Assembly (NCBI GenBank): GCA_029168955.1
Contig: JAPDOI010000270.1
Coordinates: 806,001-870,000, forward strand
DNA length: 64,000 nucleotides
Reading direction: 5' to 3'
Source: Aplectana chamaeleonis
Taxonomy: Eukaryota > Nematoda > Chromadorea > Rhabditida > Cosmocercidae
Positions 12,664 through 24,000 of the stretch are shown here, one piece after another. Position 1 is the stretch's first letter; each line of letters starts with the position of its first letter. A model generated the notes under the pieces. The model did not search any database, had not been told where the DNA came from, and was given only the letters and a program-made list of their open reading frames with translations. The position numbers and the translations under genes were made by a program.

Positions 12664-12745
12664 TTAATTTTGCAAGTAAATTTGACCGTCTCAGACTCCG
12701 ACGAGGGCGAATCCGCCGAAACGTTAGTCAATAATGTCATACTAC
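12640..12745 (+). repeat. Penelope-like terminal repeat, copy B
   Basis: Inverted partner of 11917-12030; overlaps the start of the GIY-YIG frame. Confidence 0.65.
12698..12729 (+). ncRNA. Hammerhead-ribozyme-like motif, copy B
   Basis: CCGACGAG, then a 4-bp hairpin GGCG/CGCC, then GAAAC, a GTTA loop and GTC. This is the minimal hammerhead layout known from Penelope-like terminal repeats (short stem II and a two-pair stem III before the GUC cleavage site). The core has C where CUGANGA has U4. Stem I is not evident, so self-cleavage of this copy is doubtful. Confidence 0.45.
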
Positions 12746-13235
12746 AACCTTGTGCGTGCTACAGACGAACGTTCAACACATTGTTCTGATGCCGAGGTTT
12801 ATCGAGAGTCGAACATGAAAATGTTGAAAAAATATACGACCATGAACCTGAATGTTTCGCTCACGCAACACCCACACATTTCGACCGCTACCGATTCGTG
12901 GACAACTGAAAATCCGCCTTTGGGGGGACGTTATTCACTCAGGAGGTTATAGTCTTCTCCACTCATGAAAGCTTACACCATTTGATAATCGCTCGCCTTC
13001 TTAGAGTCGGGTTTGCATTCGTACACCTTTACCGGTAGCCGTTAGGGTAGTTGGCGTGAGGTGTGCGGAGCACTAAAGGTTAGGGTCGTATAGGGCTTTT
13101 TTGTGCTCGTTCATAGCAATTTCCCTGCGCTATCGATTCAGTGAGCCCCGGGCCTTTCAAATTACGATGAAAATTTGAAGACTGTCTCGGTCGTGGGCAC
13201 GCCTTTGAGATGTGAGAAGACGAGAGTCAACGCTA

Positions 13236-14178
13236 AGGCATCTGTCATAGTCCTCACCGCAAGCGTGGCACACGCGTGACGCGCGGAATGAACCGTGGAC
13301 TATAAAACTTTTCAGCGCGCGGCACGCGTTGGACCAGCAGAAACCCAGAATAAAATCTCTGGCGGCACCGCCATGGCGGGGCGGGTAGAAGTCGGCCCTT
13401 AACTGTGACATGCACAGAAATTTTTCTGGCTTGCATTTGCTTACTCTGGCAAACTGGGGCGTCGACAACAGGTTGATCCGCCCACCATGAGTCACCGCTG
13501 GTCAACGTGCCAATATTCGGTCGGCGGGGCCGTGGCCGCAAGTTATGTTCTGGTCGATGTCGAGCTATTGCACTGCTAACGCTCTAGATACAAGGGGAGT
13601 ATACGCCGTATTTTTCAAGCATGCTGTGAATGATGAAAGCGCAGCCGGTTCAATTACCCAAGTTTGCGGTACATTGGCCCTTCCCAGCATCTGCAGGTCC
13701 TGCCTATCCGGTGGTGACCCCGTGGAGTCTGGGCGACCCAACCGCGACGCGTTTCGGAGTGCCAACCGCGACGCGTATTGGAGTGCCAACCGCGAAGCGT
13801 GTCGGAGTGCCGCAGCTAAACGCGACACATCGAGTTGTCAACAGCCGGACAACAGGCGGACGTTGCTGGGCAACTGGCAGGTCTCAGGCTGACAATACGC
13901 GCGATTTGATTTGTCAACAGTGAGCGGTTTATGAGATGACAACTTATCAACCTGTTGTCGACGCCCCAGTTTGCCTGAGTATGCGGTAGCGCAGGATAAA
14001 CCCAGAATCACTTATATTGGAGTGGACTCAAATCGAGAAGCAAGTATTCATTGAAACGGTAAAAACTCCACGACGGTTTGGGCGGCGCCGCTATGGAGCC
14101 GCTATGGCGGTGCTGGTAGACTATGAAGGTTCTTACCGCGCGTCACGCGCTTGCGGTGAGAACTATGAAAGATGCCTA
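13236..14178. mobile_element. MITE family C with SL1-like segment
   Basis: Ends are GGCATCTGTCATAGTCCTCA at the left and the inverted TGAGAACTATGAAAGATGCC at the right, followed inward by CCGCAAGCG. Relatives lie at 58030-58474 and 60674-61376. The interior is GC-rich with many short inverted repeats and contains an SL1-like stretch at 13647-13677. Confidence 0.75.
13647..13677 (+). repeat. SL1-like sequence inside MITE family C
   Basis: GGTTCAATTACCCAAGTTTG, then CGGTACATTGG, differs from nematode SL1 (GGTTTAATTACCCAAGTTTG then AG) at one base in the first 20. The continuation GGTA.CATTG also resembles the SL1 RNA gene just past its donor site. Confidence 0.6.
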
Positions 14179-14419
14179 AGCACCGGTGAACGACAAACTA
14201 CACTTAGGGTTTCAAAATCAATCCGCAGGCTTCCACTTCGCAGACAAATGCAAAGTCGGTCGGACACCCTGAAGCAAGTAGACGCAAGCTGTGAGACGAC
14301 ACAGAAACTATGGACCACGTCGAGGTCTTTTTGAGACACAGACTTAGTCAGAACACACCGAAATACGACGAAGATTTTTGCTTTGGCTGTACGCTATACA
14401 TGCTATTGCAACGTCTCCT

Positions 14420-14704
14420 TACTGTGCTTCTCTGAGCCAAGTCCGGTCCGCAATTGCTTCTCGACACGCTTTGCGGCCGAGCGCTTCCGAGTCGGAAGAG
14501 TTTCCAGCCCCGCAGCAGCCGATCTGTTGTGTCTAGGTCGGTTTTGGCACTTGGAAACTGAACGAAATTGGAGAAAACTGTATAAAAAAGCCACATCGAG
14601 TCGGCTTTGGCGCTGAAAGCTCGACTGACTCGAGCGCGTGCGGCTTCAAAGCGTGTCGAGGCGCAATTGTGGACGGGAAATCGGCCCAGAGAAGCACAGC
14701 ATAC
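14420..14704. repeat. Inverted repeat, probable MITE
   Basis: TGTGCTTCTCTGAGCC...CGCAATTGCTTCTCGACACG pairs with CGTGTCGAGGCGCAATTG...GGCCCAGAGAAGCACA. Arms are about 60 bp. The 135-codon minus frame across it is a by-product. Confidence 0.65.
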
Positions 14705-16294
14705 AAAATTGGAAACGAATACGTCGTCCTTACTGTTGTTAGTGATCAACAACATTAAATGAAGCAGGCAGCTATTGGAGACCTTGGCTGCTCATGTATT
14801 ATGGATGGAGGCGAAGGCTTGACATAGGTATCAAAATTAAAGCTCTCCTTTATCAAGTGCCCTTTAGCCGAGAAAATTTAGGATTCGCTTTCCCGATTTA
14901 TTGTATTTATATCTATGAAAATTACATCCTTGTAGGTAGATGCGACTCCCAAGTGCAGAGGTTACGACGTTCGAAAAGAAAAACGAAAGACCTCGGAGCG
15001 CATCAGCTCAGACCAACCGAGCACACAAACGCTGATCAAACCATTAGATTGGAATCGTGAATGAACGTGAAGTTATTGATACCAGTGGTAGCTTGAATCG
15101 CCAGTAAGGACCACAATTCACATAAAGTAACACCTTAACCACTTGCACCTCGACATACCACAGTCACATAAAGCAAACAGCTACGCCCATCAGGAGCAAC
15201 CGAGTAGCAGTGAGGCGGCGACACGGAAAAGCGGGTGGCCCAAACATAGAATTCATACCCACGTACATCACCACAAACCTTATTTGTGTATGCACATTTG
15301 GATGAAGAGAATAAAAGTTTATTTATTGATTGCGCTAGGTTGGAACCCTGCATATAGCTGCTCTAGCTAATTACTTTTGCTAATGTATAGTTGTCCTCTG
15401 AAAGCCGTAATGCTTTGTCTGCTCAAACAATACTGCGTCTTCATATGCATTCCCAGAAACCAGCTCATGTAAAAAAAAACGTTAGGAGCTCAATAATTTA
15501 GCCCTCCTTCTCAAATTTAAGTTCTCTCATGAAATCTGTGTAATTTATCTATGTGCCTGTTTCTTAATTGGTTTAATTACCCAAGTTAGATGTATCCTGT
15601 GGACAGCAATAAATAATTCAGCTCGACAGCATTGACAACGGATCAGTATACCGCAGAAAGACATGTGCATGTGTACATTCACACAAATTAGAGAAGGAGC
15701 AAATGCAATTAGTAAACGGAAATCCAGGAAGTCGAAGTCCACATAAGAATACTCAAAGACTCGTGCACGTATGTTACCAGTGTATACTAACCAAATTTTG
15801 TGCTATTGGCGTTCGGACTGGCAACAATGTTAACAAAATGACCTGGAAAATGAAAGCGGGGGAACGATGAGGACTCACGCAACTATGAGATGCACTCCTA
15901 CTGCATCAACAATTGAACTCAAACTCTCCTGATTGATGGCGCCTGGTCCTGAGAACGGGAGTTCAGCTTTGAAAGCAATTCAAGCTTCCCAGATGACAGA
16001 ATATTTCTAGCTATCATTTTCTCCAACGAGGCTAAGAACGGTTTTTCAGAACCCGCAGCACCGAAACCACCCTTGGCGGGGTTTGCGGAAAAAGGAATCA
16101 TTCTCGTCTACCGGGCTCATTCATTAAATTGATCCTCAAAAAAAGTGGTTTCCTGCCCGAACGATGCCTTTAAAAGCAATGAACTCTCCATGCTGATTAT
16201 GATTATGCACGTAATCGCCCAAGTGGGCCACTTCGAGCAATTGGGCTTTGAAGCTTGCACGATGAGCACACACGTCAAATGAATGCAGCTATCA
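14705..16294. other. Intergenic DNA downstream of SR1; no gene seen
   Basis: Short frames only. The one notable point is the exact SL1 match at 15570-15587, listed separately. Confidence 0.4.
15570..15592 (+). repeat. Exact 18-nt SL1 match directly before an ATG
   Basis: GGTTTAATTACCCAAGTT is identical to the first 18 nt of nematode SL1. It is followed by AGATG, so SL1 minus TG is placed just before an ATG. The downstream frame is only seven codons. No SL RNA donor (GTAAAC) or stem-loops follow, so it is not an SL RNA gene. Confidence 0.6.
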
Positions 16295-16471
16295 TTATTT
16301 TATTTTTGTTTCACCAGTATTCCACATTCTGTGATATGTCTCAAAATACACTTCGTGTTCCTGCTTTCCTTGCTCCTTCAGAGCCTTCACCTTGGATGTT
16401 TTCATCTGCTGCGATCGCCGTATAATACTCCATATTAGAATGGGAGATACAATTGTGGTGTATGGTACAAT
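16295..16471 (-). CDS. SR1 exon 7 (TM7, cytoplasmic tail, stop)
   Basis: Encodes 58 residues (278-335) and a TAA stop at 16297-16295. It starts IVPYTTIVSPILIW (TM7) and ends in a charged tail with YFETYHRMWN, matching YFDAYKEMWN of SR2. Acceptor TTCTTTTAG^ATT. An AATAAA overlaps the stop region. Confidence 0.87.
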   Translation of the reverse strand: MVPYTTIVSPILIWSIIRRSQQMKTSKVKALKEQGKQEHEVYFETYHRMWNTGETKIK

Positions 16472-19400
16472 CTAAAAGAATGTTTGTCATTCGAAAAAAT
16501 CTAGTTCTCCTCATGCACAAAATGTGTGCAAATCCAATAAGCCGAAAGCACCGCTTACGTAAGTAGCAGCGACTATTGATCGAAACGCAACAGCAGAGAA
16601 TTGATCGTGAACTAAGGCGACTGTGGCCTCAGCAGTCGTAAACACGAAACAGCTGATAGTTTGAAAAGCGATTAATGGTAGAATCACACGGATAACAAAG
16701 GCGTTCTCTCGCAGTTGAAACGATTGTAGATTGAACAACCTTTTGAAGCTGAAATTAAATATTTCTAGAACAACAGGGAGAATTGTATCCCTAAATGAAA
16801 ATAGTTGGCTGAAACCAAACCGTTTAATTGCTGTGTTGTTGAAGCAGTCCAGCATAACTATCCCAATCAGGGCGACTAGATTTGTGGCACCAACCGCATA
16901 AAGCTCAACGGTTACTCGATCTGCCGTTTTTTCGTTCGATGATGCACAGTAAACTTGATTCAGTGAGAAGTCGTCTTCTACGACAACCCACGCGACGGAG
17001 GCAATGGACAGAACAATCTTAACGCAAGCTCAAGAGATTATTAGGTTTGTCGGAAGATTCTTAGAAAATATATGTGTATAATTTCAGAGAATTTTATTAG
17101 ATGGACCTCACCAATCTAATCTTCAAGTGTTTATTGCTTGAAAGGAAATTTACATTCTCACCGATAAGGTAACTAGAACGATTCCCAACTGAGGACCATA
17201 TGTTTCGTATTCCTTCGACCTCCACAACGCAATCGCTCTCTCAAGTACCATTGCGAGCTGAATTTGGTTTTTTTTTTTCGAATTTCAATAGTTTTGTAAA
17301 TATCACCAACTGGCTATGTAGGCAACTTTTCAAATCACCTGCACCGCAGCGAAGCCTGTTATGGTTGCGTTTCCTGGATATCGTAAACAGAAACAAACCA
17401 CATATGGAAGAGCTACTTTGCAAGGACGCGAGAAAGTGAGATAACGAATCACCTGAGTTGCCTAAAAACGACGAAAGGATTTACTGGCAACATAAGTAGC
17501 GCTGAAAAGCCCATATTTCGCAAGCTCGTTCCCATTTCAAAGCTCCGGAGAAATTGATCTAACCGGTTTTCCGGAGCGACTCATGAAACTATGTTTTTCT
17601 GTTCCACTGTCATCCAGGCTTCCCTAGAAATTTATCCTTAGCTGCCCAGGCTGATAAAAAACGTTCTGTGCATCCTTAGCTGCCCAGATTGGTACAAAAC
17701 GTTCTGTGCTCTTTGAGCACTGCAGTATTATTCGAGTGTCGTTACCTAGCACACTATAGCAAGACTGGCGGCTCTCTGAGTATTGCTTCTTTGTCGAAAC
17801 CTGCTTATAGCTCTTCTCTAGATATATCAAGTGCCAATAGATGTGCAAGCGATTATAGCTCTTCCTCATGTATTTGAACCGGTCAGTCTCTGCAGAAGAG
17901 ATTAATATGGATATCAATTATTATAATCCACTATGATCGTCAGTAGATCGTGAGCAGTGTTGTGGCCGCAGTAATCATTTAACAAAGCTACTTGACAACG
18001 TGAATTCGTTTATACCTTCTATAAAACGTCGTAATTCACATCATTCGAGGCGCGAGCGGTACTCGCGACGCCCCAGCCTCCGTCTGCCCTCCGCTCTCTC
18101 ACTGTCTCAAACCTCCGCTCTGCACCAGCACGAGTAGGAACCACGTGAATTTCGCCGTTTCATAGCCTGTATTATACTTTTTTTACGTTTATACACGACC
18201 TCAGACAAAAGATTTTTCTCGACCGTGGCAACAGCAAATATATTTCGCAATGAGTGCGTGCTAAGGTTCCGTCCATAGCAGACGACCCAGCGCCAAGTGA
18301 CGCTGGGGGTTTGCATCTTTAACATTCGTTATTGATCTGACTCCCCAGCGACCACTGGTTCGGCCTGTCGCTGACGGTGGAGTCATAGCGGCAGTAGCGG
18401 CTGTCACTGATATTATTGATACGTAAACCATGTGCCGTCCTCGGACACATTGAATGCGCCAGCCGTCGAGCGTCATGCGTCAGCGTTTCAGCGCTGGCGC
18501 ATGACGCTCCGACGCCATGACGCTTTGCCGCTGGTCGTCTGCTATGGACGGAGCCTACATGGAACTGTTTCCGTCGGTATAAAGAATTTCTGACGTCTAG
18601 AGAAGTGAAGGTGAAATGGTAACGTCGACATTTCAACATGTGCATACTGCCGGAAATGCACTATGGAGCCGAGACATGGACACTCACAGAAGCGACTGAT
18701 CGGCAATTCGGCTGAGCTCGGCGACGTATGGAACAATGCAGGGCAGGGGTACGTCAGAAAGACAGAAAATCGAACGCGTCGTTGCGAGTAGTGACAAAGG
18801 TCAGAGATGTAGTGCACTGTGCAGAAGAGAAAAAATGGTCATATGCTTGGGAACTCGCTACATCAAGAATTCAGAAATTATCGAAGCAGATGATGAAGTG
18901 GCCACCGTTTCTGAAGCGGCCGATAGGTAGACCTAAAACGAGACAGAGGGATGTTTCCCAGACACATTGGTCGACACGGAACTGACAGACTATGGCAAGA
19001 GAAATGACGAAAAAGGAATGAATATCAAGAAGGAGGCGCCCTATATTGCAATAATACATAATGACGAGCTAATGAATAAATAAATGACAGATCGTCTCGG
19101 TGCTGATTACTCTCGGCTAGAAATGTAAGAGAAGGTTCAAGCTGAAATTGAAACATGAAAAAGTTTCTGTATATCCTAAGCTTGAGAGTGATGAAATTTT
19201 ATCCATGACTATACAGCCGTTCACATAGTGCTCTGAGTAGCCTTTTTCACGAATTGTTCAACGTTTTGCTACGACTCCGGGCCGAGATTCCGTAGAGAAT
19301 AGATTGCGGAAAAATGCAAGATTCGTGGAACGTAATTCTTTATTCGCAATCGTACAGTTCTGGTGCACGCTCTCTAAAGAATAATTCTACAAATGGCCAT

Positions 19401-20997
19401 CATAAACTGTTCAGAAAGTTCTTCTTGTCCACTCAGAACTTTTGAAACAGGTTGTTAACACGCTAAAAGTCACTTTGTTCGGTGCAAACACGTTATTCTC
19501 GTCTTGGTATGGTGCAAGCGAGCTTCCTCAGTGTAGACGACCCAGGAAGCACCGAGCAAACAGCCTTACTGGGGTGTTTCGAAGCGTTCCAGCAGCTTAT
19601 TGTACGGTGTTAACCAGCTCACTGACACTTCGTTCCGTGCAAGCTTCCTTATCGTGGATCGGTAGGGCGCGAACCAATTTCGGTTCCGTGCAATCAGCCT
19701 TAGGCACGTAAAGCACCGTGCAAGCAGCCTATGGGAGTTGCCAAACCGTTCCAGCAGCTTTGCACGAAGTTGACACGCTATCTTGCAGGTGCGACTCGGC
19801 TCTACAGCAATGCCTGCTCATCGATTCGTCTTTTTTTGCTTCGTTCATCAGCAGTCGTGCGGTTTCCTTTTCATTTCTCCCTCTCTGATGTTGATGTTTT
19901 CAGAATGTTCAATGCCCTTTTTTGGCCTGATATAGCATAAGATATAGCGAAATAGGCGAGTTGAACACAAAACTCAGATGTCAAGCTTTAAAAATTTTAA
20001 AAACATTAAAATCTCATCTTCCAAGGCCTCAGCTTAAAGGCAGTGTTCACGATAATCCTCGATTTTGATATTAATCGCTGAATCGATTGTTTGGTCACCG
20101 GGTAGAACTGAAATGAGGAAGAAATCGAGAAAAAACGTGCCAGAAGCGCACCAAATCCTTCACTCTTACTCCACCTTTTTTTTCTCATTGGAATGACAAT
20201 GAAATCTTTTGTGGTCCCGTCTTTTGCAATTATTCTCTTTCTGTTGCTCCCTTCTCTCCTTCGGACCCCAAATAATTCTGCTTTGCCTGAAATATTCTTC
20301 CATTTTTGATTAATCCCTTTTTTTCACCGGTGACAACCACCGTGAACAATCGGACAACTGGTCATTCCATAGTAATAAGGGAGAGTGGTGTTCGTCCGTC
20401 TGTCCGTCCGTCTGTCCGTCCGTCCGTCCGTCCGTCCAGTCTGTTCCGTCCGTCCGTCGTCGTCCGTCCGTCTGTCCGTCCGTCCGTCCGTCCGTCCTTC
20501 CGTCCGTCCGTTCCGTCTGTCCGTCCCGTCCGTCCTTCCGTCCGTCCGTCCGTCCGTCCGTCTGTCCGTCCGTCCGTCCTTCCGTCCGTCCTGTCCGTCG
20601 TCCGTCCGTCCGTCCGTCCGTTCGTTCGTCCGTCCGTCCGTCTGTCTGTTCCGTCCGTCCGTTCCGTCTGTCAATCCGCTCCGTCCGTCCGTTCGTCTGT
20701 CGTCCGATCGTTCGTCTGTCCGTCCGTCCGTCCGTCTGTTCCGTCCGTCCGTCCGTCCGTCTGTTCGTCCGTCCGTCCGTCCGTCCGTCTGTCCGTCTGT
20801 TCAAGTTCGTCCGTCCGTTCGTCTGTCCGTCCGTCTGTCCGTCTGTCTGCTCCGTCCGTCCGTCTGTCTGTCTGTCCGTCCGTCCGTCCGTCGTCTGTTC
20901 GTTCGTCCGTCCGTCCGTCTGTCTGTCTGGGTCTGTCCGTCCGTCTGTCCGTCCGTCTGTCCGTTCGTCTGTTCCGTCTGTCTGTCGTTCAAAATCC

Positions 20998-21031
<34 letters not shown>

Positions 21032-24000
21032 TCAGATGTCTGTCCGTCTGTCTGTCTGTTCGTCCCGTCCGTCCGTCCGTCCGTCAGTCAGTCAGTCAGT
21101 CAGTCCGTCAGTTTACAGTGTGCACTCTGTAATTGCAGACTTTTGTGTTTTACAAGGGTTACGCACAAAAGAACCGAACGGGACGTCGAAGAAAGTGAGC
21201 GGGACACCAGCGGCAGTGCGCCCAACGCCGAAGTAGTTGTACGGGACCCATGCAAGAGTGCACCGTACGCCACAGAAAGTGTGCGGGACCCATGTGAGAG
21301 TGCGCCGGACGCCATCGAAAGTGTACGGAATCCATTCAGGAGTGCGCCGGACGCCATAGAAAGTGTGCGGGACCCATGCTAGAGTGCGCCTGTAGAAAGT
21401 GTGCTCGACCTCAGGAGGAGTGCTCTGGACGCCGTAGAAAGTGTGCGGTACAACGTAGCAATGCGCAGGACGCCACACAAAGAAGAATGTCTTCGAAACG
21501 AGCTCGAGAACGCTAATTTACAGGATTTGCCGCACTTCGGATTGATTTTGTGTGCTTGCACAACTGAACCAGATTTATTGCTTTTCTCGCTATAATTTGC
21601 CGCTGTCCGCCTTTCCATGTGTCAACATGTGCGGCAGAGCAACCTTATGTCTACAACAAAAAAAATTGAGACAAAATTATTCCTGAGCCGATTCTATGTA
21701 TGCAAAGACAACTTGATAATTTCCGCCCGGGGCGGAAACATCGGGGTCTGGGGCGAAGTTTCAGCCAGTTGCCGTCATAGGCGGGCGGGGCCCGCTGGAC
21801 GGCTGGTCCATTTTAAAGAATAGTGTCACTGAAATACGACGTTTTAAGCGTTTCTCACCGTTTCTTCCTAATTTCGATAAGACTTGGACGCCAACGTATT
21901 GTTTTGAGACTCGGGAACGAAGGTCATCATGAACACTGCCTTTAAAGGCACAATCCGAACTCAGAACCGTTATTCAGTTTTTCTGCTCAGTTTAGAGAGA
22001 ATTCTGCGCTGATCACATTATTGTTTCTAGATTCGCGCAGAACCCACTACGAACGGAGTTATGGCCCCTCAAAGATTGTAAATTTGAACGGTGAGAATTT
22101 CGTGGACGAGTTGTCTCGGTCCTGATTTTCCTCGTCGCTCGCAGCCATCGCACTAGAGCAGACCACACTGTAAAAATAGACCGATAACGAATGGAAGAAC
22201 CTTTATTTTGATCAAATCCTTGGCGCGTCTTGTTCCTATTGAGACCGAAACCCCTCAAGTGAGCGGAGCGAATTCTGATTCGGGGGGGGGGGCGGAAGGA
22301 ATGGGTGCTCGATTTTGTTCGCCTATTCGGAGGAGTCGAGAATCAGCGTTTTGCAGGGTTGCTACACGCACCGGCTGGACCATAACATCAAATTTTGCCG
22401 ACGAGCTTGGACTGTGCCTTTAAATTGATTTATCAGGCTACGGCGCGAGGTGTGATACAACCCAACATTGGTCCGACCCCTCAACCGAATCAAGCGATTT
22501 GCTCAGCCCGCCCCCTGGGAAAAAGTGATGGCTACGACAGGGGGGGAGGTCCTCACTTCGTAAATTTTTATAGTGAACGAATTTCTTAGATCAAGACTTC
22601 ATGAAGACCTAATAATGCAATGAATGGATGTTTTCCACGAAAGCAGAGAAAAACAACTCTCCTGCGACAATGACACCAAATGTTTGTTCAATGGCTAAAC
22701 ATTCATTAGTGCCCTGAGGGCAAATAGGTGCGGTTTCGGGCATGAAAACCACATCAAGTCATTGGCGGTTTAGATTTTTGGTTTAGATAAAAACGCACCC
22801 GAAATTTCATGGACGCAGCTTTAAGCCGAACAGCGGTACTTAGGAAGGGGTCCATGAAAAAATCGATAGCTGTGAAATGTTTACAAGTATTTAACGAAAT
22901 TTGAATAACGGAGTTTCGCGTCGCTACAACGTGCAGAAAACCTGGTCACGTACCTAAGTAATCAATTTCAATCTTTCAACCGGTTAAAAACGGTCTTTGA
23001 ATACCCATTTTTAGGTGTGATACAATCGATTGTATCACACCTAAAAATGTGTCTTCAAAGAACGTTTTTAACCGGCTAAAAGAATGCAATTGATTACTCG
23101 GGTCCGCGACTAGTTTTTTCGTACGTTGTAGCAACGCGAAACTCCCTAATTCAAATTCCGTTAAAGCCTCGAGACCTGTCTGATATCTGAGTTCTGCGTT
23201 CGACTCAGCTACCTTAAAGGCAGTGTTCACGATAAAAACCATGTCTGATTTTTCGGTGGAGATCGGCAGCTGCAGGGCCTAGCGCAACCCTAACGTTGAA
23301 AAAACTAAGAAAAATGAGCTCGGAACGGTTCCCTACGGCCCCAAAGTTGGACACCCGTTAGCTCGTCACACCCAGATGCACTTTTCACGCCCACCCTCGT
23401 GAACAAATGAATGCTCGAGATTGAGAGATGAGCGATGGTGTCCGATCAATAGCCCCGTTCTTCCCTTCATTCTCAACGTCTCTCTTTACTCACGTCAGCT
23501 CGCATACATCGGCTGCGAAGGACGGAAGTTACAAGCCTCGGACAACTCGTCCACCATTTTCCCAAGCTCAATTTTTGAGGGACTTGTGCGATTCCAAAAA
23601 CATCATTGGAATCAGCATGGGACCGTCTTCAAGATAGGCGGAAAAGCAGGAAAACGATTCTTATCGTAAACACTGTCTTTAAGATATCTCCTTAATGAAT
23701 TCTCCCCCCACTAAGACAGTTGTTATTGCGAGTTTTCTGAGATAAACATATGGGAAATCGATGTTGTTACATGATTCATAGAGTGGGTAAAAGGCGAATT
23801 TCATTTATCTTCATGTATCGGCGGTTATGATCAAGGTAGAATTTGACTCATAGACAGTATAAGGTAGCGGTTCCGTGGTATTCGAATTCGAAATCCATTG
23901 GTAGTCGAAATACTAATCATCGTATTTTTTATGCGCTGCTAGCACAAGGTATTTCAACTATCCTCTTTTCGATGGACGTACCATGAGGTTTCCCTCGCTA

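Larger units (their letters stand above)
20363..21806 (+). mobile_element. Helitron-like element inserted in a TTAA MITE
   Basis: Interrupts the MITE 20034-21945, as comparison with the uninterrupted relative at 40573-40980 shows (host reads ...ACAACTGG | TCCAT...). It begins TCATTCC, carries a CCGT array and a 42-bp minisatellite, and ends with a GCGGGC/GCCCGC hairpin then GGACGGCTGG. No target duplication is visible. TC...CTRR ends, a 3' hairpin and minisatellite cargo all fit a non-autonomous Helitron. The exact 5' border is ambiguous by a few bases. Confidence 0.5.
20034..21945. mobile_element. TTAA-type MITE (family A) split by Helitron-like element
   Basis: TTAAAGGCAGTGTTCACGAT at the left and ATCATGAACACTGCCTTTAA at the right. 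The two halves (20034-20362 and 21807-21945) align with the single element 40573-40980. Confidence 0.8.

Noticed and set aside
17624..17917. 97-codon minus frame just upstream of SR1 exon 3
   Set aside because: Not hydrophobic and no receptor motif. Exon 2 was instead found at 24563-24501 with the right length and phase.
20306..21382. Open frame of 358 codons (Pro/Ser/Val/Arg-rich) and shorter ones on both strands
   Set aside because: They are translations of a CCGT tetranucleotide array and the adjoining 42-bp minisatellite; overlapping long frames exist on both strands.
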